A DNA stretch of 64,000 nucleotides from Trema orientale. Its lineage: Eukaryota; Streptophyta; Magnoliopsida; Rosales; Cannabaceae. The stretch is taken from NCBI GenBank assembly GCA_002914845.1, contig JXTC01000005.1, positions 2,176,850 through 2,240,849 of the forward strand. Direction: 5' to 3'. Each line of letters starts with the position of its first letter. The stretch's first letter is position 1. The position numbers were made by a program, and so were the translations under genes. Below the pieces are notes generated by a model. That model worked only from the letters and a program-made list of their open reading frames with translations, did no database searches and had not been told where the DNA came from. Below, piece by piece: positions 55,576 to 64,000 of the stretch.

Positions 55576-55961
55576 TAGACTACTTGTCTGAATTGAGTCA
55601 TGTGATAGTTTTTCAATATATGTATGGTACTCTATGTACAAGTCTTTCTGTTGGATCATATATTGTCTTGTCCTTCACTATTTCTTATTTTCAACCATTC
55701 CCTATGCCTTTTAATCAGATCAACGTAGTTCTAACTTCTTTTGTTCAGCCCGATCGCCTTGATTTACTACGATGTTCCAGCATTACATACCCTGGTAGGG
55801 GGAAAAAAAAAAAGATGAATTTCACAGTAAATGTCCAGTTACGTCTAATGATCTGCATTTTAAAACAGTACTTTTTGCATCAACATTTTACTTGTTGAGT
55901 TTATAGGAAGCAAATAATGAAACATAAGGATTGAACAAATGTGAATACTTTTCGGACCAAG
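55576..55961. other. Downstream of the enolase pseudogene
   Basis: AT-rich, possibly old 3' UTR of the enolase copy; no independent feature. Confidence 0.35.
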
Positions 55962-56225
55962 ATAAGAGAAGCAATCATATTCCCTTGTTTTCTCACCTTT
56001 TCTTTGAATAATAATGAGAATGATTTTTATGTATTCATTTGTTTAAGTTTGAAAGCTTTCTTCTTCATATGGGCCATTACTATTTTCTGTGGCTCTTCTG
56101 TGTAAGAGCTTATTTTTTAAAAGTAGGGAGTTTTACATTTAGGACCATGACAGAATGGCTACTCCCTTTCAATTTGACACATAAAAGTTTGCCAGTTCTA
56201 GGCAAGGCTTAAGACACATAATAGA
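55962..56225. repeat. Compact duplicate of 50104-50775
   Basis: Shares GAAGCAATCAT, GAATAATAATGAGAATGA, CTTCTTCATATGGGCC, TATTTTCTGTGGCTCTT and GGCTACTCCCTTTCAATTTG with the upstream copy but lacks its 400-bp middle. It starts about 390 bp after the enolase relic. It may therefore be former enolase 3' flank, or a repeat present twice by chance. Confidence 0.65.
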
Positions 56226-57119
56226 GGAGCAGAAAAGCAAGTACATAAATTTGAGTAAGTTTTATTTTTTGAATTGGTATATAACGCTTTGGGGAAATTT
56301 GCTGAAATGGTCTCTCCCTTTTAGCAATTTTAGTGAGTCTATGATTAGGAAATTTAAGAAAGAGGATCACGTTGACTTTGTTTTTTTTTCCTTTGAATAA
56401 ATTATGCAATACTATGTACAATATATATAAATGTGTGTAATAGCGTGCTTAAATAAAATAATTTTTCTTTTGTAGTAGTAGGAATTGATGGATAAAATGT
56501 TTTAAAAAGAAAAATTTTTATAAAATTTTTATTTAGAGTTTGTACAAAAGTAATCATGCACGGATTTTGTAAACTATCACCGTTTGCGAAAAATAGAGAA
56601 AAATATCTACTGGGCAAGTTTTACTCACTCATTTTATCCGACAAGTATTGCTCGTGGTAATAATTTGGATCAAGGTTAGGATCCAAGCAATGTTCATTCT
56701 CTAGACAATTATGGACAAGTCATGTGAATTATGATTATGTATGGGCTGGTTAGGATTTTCTTTCATTGAGTGATTTAATAGTTTTGGTTTTACTTATTTA
56801 AGTTAATTATTTATCTTCTTTTAAATTTATATTTCATTATATTCCAACTTAAACCACGAGTTATGAAGAATGACAAGTAACTTATCTTGTTGATGTTTAA
56901 CTTTACTTAATTAGATTGTTAAGAGATTTATAAAGATAATCATTTAATGGGAATATTAAGCGTTTCTAAAATATTATCAAATTTATGACATTGTGAAATA
57001 CCTAGTTTAGGGCGTTTTAAGGCCATAATTAAAACAATTGCTTAAGGCCAAGCTGAGCAATCTTCCCAGCCCAATATGCTTTCATTGATTTTTTCTTGGG
57101 TTTCTAACGCTTATACCTA
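56226..57119. other. Spacer, nothing recognised
   Basis: AT-rich; no supported feature. Confidence 0.35.
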
Positions 57120-57468
57120 CAAAAACCGAAAAAAATTACAAAAATACGGAAGTCAGGCTTTTTTCTAATTTTCGTACGGTTTTTATTAGGAAAATATCAC
57201 TTTTTAAAAAATATTTAGAAAGTACCATTTTTAAAATAGTTACTGGTTACCAGTTATATACCAGTTATAAATGTCTTTGGTTACTAGTTACTAGTTTATA
57301 GAAACTGATTACTAGAAACTAGTAACTATTTTAAAAATGGTATTTTTCTAAATATTTTTTAAAAAACGGTATTTTTCTAATAAAAACCGTACCGCATCTT
57401 AAAAAATACAAAATCACCGTATTGTTCTAAATTTTTTTTTGAAATACCGTATATTGTCTAATATCCCC
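57120..57468. mobile_element. Foldback MITE, family F, copy 2
   Basis: Strong palindrome: ACGGTTTTTATTAGGAAAAT...AAAATAGTTACTGGTT at 57176-57252 is mirrored by AACTATTTTAAAAATGGT...CTAATAAAAACCGT at 57325-57391. The centre is TTACTAGTTACTAGTT. The right terminus ATATTGTCTAATATCCCC matches the left terminus of copy 1 at 41759. The left terminus is less certain. Confidence 0.7.
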
Positions 57469-57534
57469 TTTTTTCTTTATATTTAAAAAAAAGGACTATT
57501 AACATATCTTTCTTTACAATCTACCCAAGTGAAA

Positions 57535-57905
57535 ATTACACCTAATACCCGTTTTTTAAAACTTCTTCCAAAAATACCTGTTTTTACGGTCCACATTTAG
57601 TATGAAAAATATGAGTGGTCCACATTTACAATATAAATTTTATCCATGAGGTACACATTTCATGTGTAAAATATGAACGGTACACATTTCAAAATGTGTG
57701 CCAATTTTGAGTGTAAGTTTTATTCACGAAATGTGGACCGCGGTATACATTTAATATATGAAATATAGACCGTGGTCTACATTTCATGTGTAAAACAGTG
57801 GTGCTCTACATTTCTCCAAAAAGGTATAAAAACGGGTATTTATGAAATAAAGATAAAAAATGAGTATTTATGAAAATATGGTCTTAAATCCGGGTATTTA
57901 TAAAC
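57535..57905. repeat. Inverted-repeat element with CACATTT array
   Basis: The ends carry ACCTAATACCCGTTTTT and, inverted, AAAACGGGTATTTATGA and CCGGGTATTTATAAAC. The interior repeats GGTCCACATTT / GGTACACATTTCATGTG about eight times in both orientations (57590-57815). Probably a MITE; no coding. Confidence 0.55.
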
Positions 57906-58674
57906 TTTTCCCTCTACCCAACCCAATTTGGGCCTAATTCTAACCAAACTTTGCTGCTCTTGAACTTAAGAGCTGGTTTAAGATTTAGCTATACAATATG
58001 CAGATTTTTAAGAGACCTACGAGTATGGGAAAACAAATTCCAATAATGAGTATAATCATAACTTTGATATCTCTAACTAACAAATAAGCATCTAAAACAG
58101 ACTTGGAATGTCCCTTAATCATGTTCATAGCAGCTAAATAGTCCTATTTTATCTCACAATGGCTATTTGTAATTCAAATAAATTTTCTGAGATCTCAGTC
58201 AAGAGGATATAAATATACATATGGACCCAACTTTATAAAATTAACATCTACTGCCATGACCAAACCATCGTGATTTCTAGACATCCCAAACCACAGGTCG
58301 TTCCATTAAGTTTCAACCTCCCTCTAGCAAGTCAAATCCAACCAAAGTTATTACAGATGACTTTTTTACTTTTTTTTTTTTTTTTTCCTTTTCTTAACGG
58401 TGACCCATGACCACAAACTTAAGAAAAATATATTCTTAGAAGTATTATATTGACAAACAAAAATATATTTTTACACTAATAATAATTAATTACTTTAGAA
58501 AATACTCTTATATAAGCAAAATATTCTTAAATTATGTTCTTTAAAAAAAACTTAAATTTTTTATTGATATTATTTATTCACATTTCAAAAAGTAATCCTT
58601 CACATTAATGTGAAAGTTTTATAAAATATTAAATTTTCACTTTAGTGTCATTTAATTCTGAACAAAAAAAAAAA
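57906..58674. other. Spacer, nothing recognised
   Basis: AT-rich; T-run at 58371-58386. No supported feature. Confidence 0.35.
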
Positions 58675-58850
58675 TGGAGCTTAACTAATGACCTCAACTT
58701 ATTACAAATTAAAGGAAAATACGTACCACTACCCAATCCCCACCCCATCCTATTAGGGATGATAGGTTTTCACGCCTACCCAACTCGAACCTAGGATCGA
58801 GATTCTAGATAGTGGATGCTCTTACTTAAATATAAGCTTAAGGAATCAAT
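58675..58850 (-). repeat. tRNA-derived SINE copy
   Basis: On the minus strand a box-B-like GGTTCGAGTTGGG is followed by GGCGTGAAAACCTATCATCC, then GGGGTGGGGATTGGGTAG and a body ending AGTTAAGCTCCA. It is collinear with the copy at 59955-60190. The box A head is diverged. Confidence 0.6.
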
Positions 58851-59059
58851 TCAAGCTGTTTTTTCGTGAAAATAAAATATTAAAAAAGAAAGAAAAATAC
58901 CCAAAAGAAATTGAGAAAAAATTCAAGTAGGGATGCATAGAAATTCAAGATATTAGATAGTGATCAACTACTAAATCTAAAATGAAAAATCTCAGCACAA
59001 GTTGAGGAATTTGTCTCATTACGGACTGTACAATTGAACACGTTCATACAAAAAACAGT

Positions 59060-59092
<33 letters not shown>

Positions 59093-59954
59093 AAGAGAAA
59101 GGGAAAGAGAAAGAAGAGAATAATTGCACAGTCCGCAATCACTATGTAATGACACTAATTATCGTAACTTTTCTTTCAAAAAAAAAAATTTATCGTAACT
59201 TATACTAGGAAATAATTTATCCCGGGAAATCTTTATTATGATGGATATGGGTAGTTAATTATATTTTTGTTTATGGTAGCTGTCAAATAAGTAATAATTG
59301 TAGAACTAGATTTATAGCACTGGTTGTAGGAGAGGTTATTGGGAAAAATCTGCTAATTTGAAAAAAAATGAGATATGGGTTGATTTATTTGGGTAAAAAC
59401 CATAATTTATGTTGATTAATTACGGGAATAATTTTTATTCAATTTCACATAAAAGAGTGTACCTCAATTTTTTTATTTGCAAAGAAGAGTCCAATAGATG
59501 GAATACAAGTCATGCAGTTAAGAAATCTATAAATAGAGATAAAATACACCTATAATGTCACATGTTAACTCTAATTCCAACGCAGAAGAGTTTGATGTAC
59601 AAAACATACGATATTTTTAATTGAATATTATAATGGACAAAGGGATTAATTAGTGTGCATGCATAATGAAAACGGTACTCTAGCGACAAGCAAACTACGT
59701 GGTCCAATCCAAGTTTCTATATGTAGTGTATAATACCGGTCAGATATTGCATGTTACATGCAAAATGATATATATAGGGTGAATTACAAAAAATATTATG
59801 AGTTTAGATTTCTGTAATTTAAACTCTAAAATTTGAATTATGTGAGATAATATTCTGAGATTTAATTATGAAAATTGATATTTTACAATTTACACAGATT
59901 TTTGTTGACATTTTTAGTAATAAAAAGACAATAATATCATTTATTAATTTTGGA
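58851..59954. other. Spacer with A-run
   Basis: Contains an A homopolymer of about 26 bases at 59066-59090 followed by a GAAAGAGAAAGG purine tract to 59120. No gene seen. Confidence 0.35.
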
Positions 59955-60190
59955 TTTTTTTTTTAAAGTGAGTTTAACTAATCACCTTCACTTATTACAA
60001 ATTAATAGAAAATACATACTAATACCCAATCCCTACCCCACTCCATTAGGGGATAATATGTTTTCAATCCCTACCCCGCCCCATTAGGAGATAATATGTT
60101 TTCACGCTTACTCTGGTGTGACTCGAACATAAGATCGAAATCCCAGGTAGTAGGTGTTCTTACCACTTGAGTCAACCCACTTCGTCATCC
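59955..60190 (-). repeat. tRNA-derived SINE, near complete
   Basis: On the minus strand: head GGGTTGACTCAAGTGGTAAG (box A-like), then ATGTTCGAGTCACACC (box B-like), about 35 bp apart as in tRNA promoters. A body with a short internal duplication follows (AAAACATATTATCYCCTAAT twice), ending in an A tail (T-run 59955-59964 on the plus strand). Pol III-driven retroposon, non-coding. Confidence 0.75.
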
Positions 60191-61662
60191 TTCTTTAATT
60201 TTGGATTAGTACTTATTATTCTCCATAATTTTGATTATTAATTTTAGATTAGTACTTATTATTCTCCATAATTTTGATGGTGCTATTGTATTTTATTTGT
60301 TAAATTTATTCAAAAAGTTAAATCACGTTATTAGTTTTAAGAAATTCTTAATCTCATATATTATTTTGCGGAGTACAAATTTCAGAGTTTAAATTACAAA
60401 ACAGTTAAACTTGAGGGTTTTTTTAAATACCATTTTAACTTTTGTGAGTAGATTAATATCCGGGCGGAAAGATTTTTGGCTTAAAAATACCAAATAGATA
60501 TTGCTTCCAAATTCTTTAATAAGGTTTTATAGAACGATCTTTATTTGTTTTACGAATTTTTTCTTTAAAACAAAGAAGTAAATTAACGAAGATTAATTTG
60601 GAAAGAGGTTATTTTATCATTTAAGTTGTTATATATGTATGATTTTTGAGTAGAAACTTATTTTCTAGTTGAAAGGTAATTTTCTTCTTGAGAAAGAACG
60701 GAAAATTCTATTTATAAGAGAAAACAAATCAAAGAGATTTTAAATTTTCCCTTCAAAAAAAATTTAAAATTAAAATTCATAATAACTTTTTTAAAAAAAA
60801 AAAAAAAATCTAGAGATACTCGTCCTTGGGGAAAAAGAGAAGTAGAGAGCATATTGACACGATTGACAAGAAATAAATATAGCATCGAGCAAGATCATCA
60901 CGCTTTAATGCTGCTTCATGACGAGAAAACCATCCAATTTCCTAATACTCTTGTTACACCTATTTTCCTTTCTTTCTGAAGTAAATACCAGTTATAAAAT
61001 TCTTTTAGCTGAATAAGAAGTAAATACCAGTTATAAAATTCTTTTAGCTGAATAAGAGCGCCTTGACTAATTATTGATGTACACGATTATAAACTCCTTT
61101 GCTTCTCAAATTTTCTCATTGCGAAAAATTTGGTATTGGTGTTCAAGTTGATGGAGACGATCGAATGGAGTTGAAATGGGTATTTCCTCTATGTAATTAA
61201 ACCACACATCTGCCAAGAAAGCCTATATATGATTTACTGAGAAGATTTACAGGAGGCAAGTAACTTCAATTAAGTACGTACGTATATCTATTTCCTCACC
61301 TTGTCACACTTTCATTATTATTATTATTTCTAATTCGATCGTTATTGTCTCATCGTCTTTATTGATATGGTATGGTACATGTATTTATGATTGGTGCAAT
61401 GCGATAAATTCTATTTGGTATATAGTTTGAGGATAAATATTCTTCCAATCTTTTGAGGTGAAAACAAAAAATTTACACTTCGTCAAATATTTAAATTTGA
61501 CTGCTGGGTGAAATACAAAATAGGCTTGCAGGAGTAATGGCTGCAAAGTGCAAACTCACTCATCATCTGCGGCAGTTTAGGACACCTGCACCAGGAGTAA
61601 GGAAGCCAACCATGGAAGAGGACTTGGCCCCTAAACTTGAGCCTCTGGCATAGCCTCCTCCT
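60191..61662. other. Spacer with two small tandem repeats
   Basis: A 39-bp perfect tandem duplication at 60981-61058 (GTAAATACCAGTTATAAAAT...). At 60200-60280 the stretch TTTTGGATTAGTACTTATTATTC-like is repeated twice. The sequence immediately left of 61662 may contain decayed continuation of the ankyrin relic. No other gene seen. Confidence 0.4.
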
Positions 61663-61855
61663 TTACTCCCCTTTATCGAGAGATGCAGCCGTGTACAGTG
61701 GAGTATCACATAAATTATCCGTGCAGATCATATCAAGAGCATTCACATCTTTTCCAAGAGCAGAGTAAAGTTGACTGACATCCGCGGCTCTTGCAGCAAG
61801 TCCTAGGAGGTGTAACACCTCGTCTTTGATAGTAAAAGAAGGAGATTGATCAGAA
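61663..61855 (-). pseudogene. Ankyrin-repeat gene fragment, N-terminal type
   Basis: A 63-codon minus-strand frame reads LAARAADVSQLYSALGKDVN, then DTPLYTAASLDKG and a stop. This matches the first ankyrin repeat of plant BDA1-like ankyrin/transmembrane proteins (pattern AAxxGDVxxLYxALxxDxxxL...DTPLHIAA). It stops inside the second helix, where homologues continue, so it is truncated. The upstream frame (to about 62059) is a 69-codon ORF without recognisable homology. Confidence 0.6.
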
Positions 61856-62439
61856 ATTTAAAAAATAAATAAATAAATAAACAAAATAATAAAATAAAAA
61901 GGAGGAGGCTGGAAAGAAAAATACATCTTCTTCTGATTCTGAGTACTCATCCTTCCACATTCCTCCTCCTCTTCTCATTTGAAATTTGTAAAAGCAGCGA
62001 CAAACCCTCAGCCTTGGCCTTGCCCCTTGTACTTTTATATCACAAAAAATTGTTGCCATCTTTAGACAAACACATATAACTGCACCAAGGGCACCGAATC
62101 ACCAAACTCGGAAAAGAATTGAGAGCTTTTTATTAATGGGTATGCAAGCGAAAGGGGGAGGGAGCCAGGCAGTTTGACTCCTCAGTCCTCTCGACCACAT
62201 CTCGCAGCTTTTTGGATATTTACCTTGCCCTTTTAATATATCCACTTACCATATAGTAAACTAATATGTAAATAAGTAAAATGAGTATTTGACTTTTTAT
62301 TCCTCAATGTAAGTTACAAATAAAAAATTAAAAAACATCTGCATCCTCAGTCATTAGCAGTAGTAAAAATAATTGGTTTTTTTTATTCTAAAAAAAATTG
62401 AAATACTATCAACTATTCCACATAACTAAATATACTATT

Positions 62440-62720
62440 TGGTTATCCATGCACGTCTATAACAAAATAGTTGACATAGATAAATACTAGAGACATCCAC
62501 ATCTATACCCATAACAAAATAAAATACTTAATATAGTTGAATAATATAGTCATCCACATCTGCAACAGAATATAGAATAGTTATTACTACAGTCATCTAC
62601 ATCCAGAACAAAATAGAATTATTAATAAAGGTGAATACTACAGTCATCCATATCCACAGTAAAATAGTTTGAAAAAAGATGGATACTGGGGAGTCATCCA
62701 CATCCATAATGAAATGCTAA
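62440..62720. repeat. Degenerate tandem array, unit about 55-65 bp
   Basis: CAGTCATCCACATCYAYA followed by ACAAAATAGAATA recurs five to six times with variable spacing (about 62450, 62490, 62550, 62592, 62643, 62693). Confidence 0.7.
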
Positions 62721-62736
62721 ATTAATTAGCTAAGTC

Positions 62737-63010
62737 AAGGTTGGCATAACATTACTTAAAATATTAGATAACATCCTACATCCATAAGACAAGACTGCAA
62801 CCAAAAACAAAAAGAGTATTAAAAACAAAAATAATGTATAATAATTTAATCATATCAAGTACGATAATATATATACTGGATTCATAATATTACCCAAAAT
62901 ATTAGATAATCTCCTACACCCATAAGACAAAGTTGTAACCAAAAACAAAAAGAGTATTAAAAACTAAATTAAAACGTAAAAAATGTAATCATATCAACTA
63001 AGATTAATAT
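62737..63010. repeat. Tandem duplication of about 134 bp
   Basis: Two copies share AAAATATTAGATAAYMTCCTAC, CCATAAGACAA, AACCAAAAACAAAAAGAGTA and TAATATATATACT. They start at about 62757 and 62897. Confidence 0.8.
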
Positions 63011-63116
63011 ATATACTAGTTTTACCTCAATGATGAAAGAAACGAAACAAAGCCACCATAGCAAGGCCGATCAACAACAGTAATGAAACCTTAGGAATAG
63101 TTGGAAACTTCACAAA

Positions 63117-63455
63117 CTAACCAAGCATGGTAGGCCAAATCTCGTCCACTGATGCCCTATGGATAGCCAAAACATAACAGTAACTAAGACAAAGGTTACC
63201 AATGTGAGAGATCAAGGCACTAAAGTTCGTTCCAGGAAGGAAGAAGCACGTTGTGATAAGAGTGAGGAAGAATCCGACAGTGTTGACCATGCCAATAACT
63301 GAGATGTCATCTATTCCAGCCGCAATTCGGACCTTGTTATCTAAGAAATATTTGCTAATAAGGAAAAATACTGCCATCACCGCCACGCCATACTGGAGAC
63401 ATAGTCTATTATCGTCAGCAGTGTTCTTCCTTGACCATGCACAAATTCGGACCAA
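63117..63455 (-). pseudogene. C-terminal transmembrane part of an ankyrin/PGG-type protein
   Basis: The frame holds two or three hydrophobic helices: YGVAVMAVFFLISKYF, then VIGMVNTVGFFLTLITTCFF, then SHIGNLCLSYCYVLAIHR. The NTVGFFxxL block resembles the membrane region that follows the PGG motif in plant ankyrin-transmembrane proteins. The PGG itself is absent. A single real exon of a working gene is possible, but the adjacent ORF is frame-separated and incomplete. Confidence 0.45.
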
Positions 63456-63461
63456 GACAGA

Positions 63462-63719
63462 CTATCGATGACAAGCCACTATGGGCTGATCACGAATGTG
63501 GATGGCAAGCTCGTTGGAGCGGATGCAACCATCTATGGTCATATGCATTTCAGTACGCTTAATTATATCAAGTGCCAGAGCAGATGGGATATGGCTAGTA
63601 AGATTTACCGAAGTCCAGTCGATATCACTCCCTACCCATTCTATAAGAACCTCTATCATCTGCATTTTACTTTTACTTATTAGATAAATGATGATAATTA
63701 AGTCGCTAGTTAATAGCAA
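63462..63719 (-). pseudogene. Ankyrin-like fragment next to the membrane part
   Basis: In the frame, EVLIEWVGSDIDWTSVN then SALALDIIKR resembles the last ankyrin repeat of BDA1-like proteins (VDVNAxNxxGLTALDIL). It ends at a stop before the membrane-coding ORF at 63455. The order (ankyrin then membrane segments on the minus strand) fits one decayed gene. Confidence 0.4.
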
Positions 63720-64000
63720 AACTAATAAACAAATAATTGATAAATGAAATTAATATAAAATATTTATTAAAAAAAAGGAGTCGGTATGGTCTATGATTAA
63801 AATAAATAAATAAAAAGGTATGCGAAGGAAGAGTAATGGCTAATTAGCATTGCACTACGGGAAACAATTCCATAGGACCCAACAAATAGCATCTATGCAC
63901 ATAGAGTTGCATTTTGATTGGTTGAGCACCAGTGCACAAATTATTTAGAAGGATTTCTTCTAGTATATCCGAGATAACCTATAACAATTCCTAGAAGAAC
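63720..64000. other. Right-edge spacer
   Basis: AT-rich; may contain upstream exons of the ankyrin-type relic, but nothing is recognisable. Confidence 0.3.

Larger units (their letters stand above)
61856..63116. other. Spacer with satellite-like repeats
   Basis: Lies between the two ankyrin relics. See repeat entries at 62440-62720 and 62737-63010. No intact gene. Confidence 0.4.

Noticed and set aside
60110..60185. tRNA-like sequence with A and B boxes
   Set aside because: No cloverleaf can be completed, and the downstream body and A tail match other copies: a SINE, not a tRNA gene.
62440..62720. Regularly spaced repeats that might suggest a CRISPR-like array
   Set aside because: Units vary in sequence and spacing, genome is a plant, and no cas genes are present; it is a degenerate satellite.

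Overview
The window is nuclear DNA of a flowering plant, most likely a eudicot. The genes have short GT-AG introns, plant-only families are present (DMP/DUF679 membrane proteins, plastidic pyruvate phosphate dikinase), and the AT-rich spacers are packed with class II transposons, MITEs, SINE-like copies and decayed retroelements. The species cannot be named from the sequence alone. One ambiguous base (n) lies at 16022.

Layout. 1-200: first coding exon of a minus-strand gene that runs off the left edge. 1494-3644: a non-autonomous CACTA-like element with a nested MITE, next to a second inverted-repeat element. 4632-8392: a dead hAT transposon with a perfect 8-bp target-site duplication. 9999-15363: a complete 20-exon PPDK gene (963 aa) with one GC-AG intron. 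17687-20784: a second hAT of the same family, with an uninterrupted 635-codon transposase on the minus strand. 20928-22848: a 4-exon SpoU-type RNA methyltransferase gene. 23998-26045: a 4-exon endonuclease/exonuclease/phosphatase-fold gene. 28041-28968: a short hAT-type element. 29659-30210 and 35221-35829: two tandem, same-strand, intronless DMP genes separated by a Gypsy-type LTR remnant. 37.9-38.8 kb and 41.0-42.6 kb: a diverged non-coding direct duplication. 46079-46672: an intronless minus-strand gene with a proline-rich PNRC-type motif.

From 50 kb to the right edge the window is a graveyard. It holds a Gypsy reverse-transcriptase fragment, a Copia protease fragment cut by a Harbinger-like MITE, a multi-exon enolase pseudogene, SINE copies, foldback elements, satellite-like arrays, and separated pieces of an ankyrin-repeat/transmembrane gene.

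The host genes are unrelated neighbours and not a pathway. PPDK makes PEP in plastid or cytosol, SpoU modifies RNA, DMPs act in membranes, and the PNRC-motif protein may bind the decapping machinery. I found no CRISPR, operon or convincing new enzymatic system. The most informative features are the complementary damage in the two hAT copies, their shared palindromic subterminal motif, the non-coding duplication, the GC-AG intron and the enolase and ankyrin relics.
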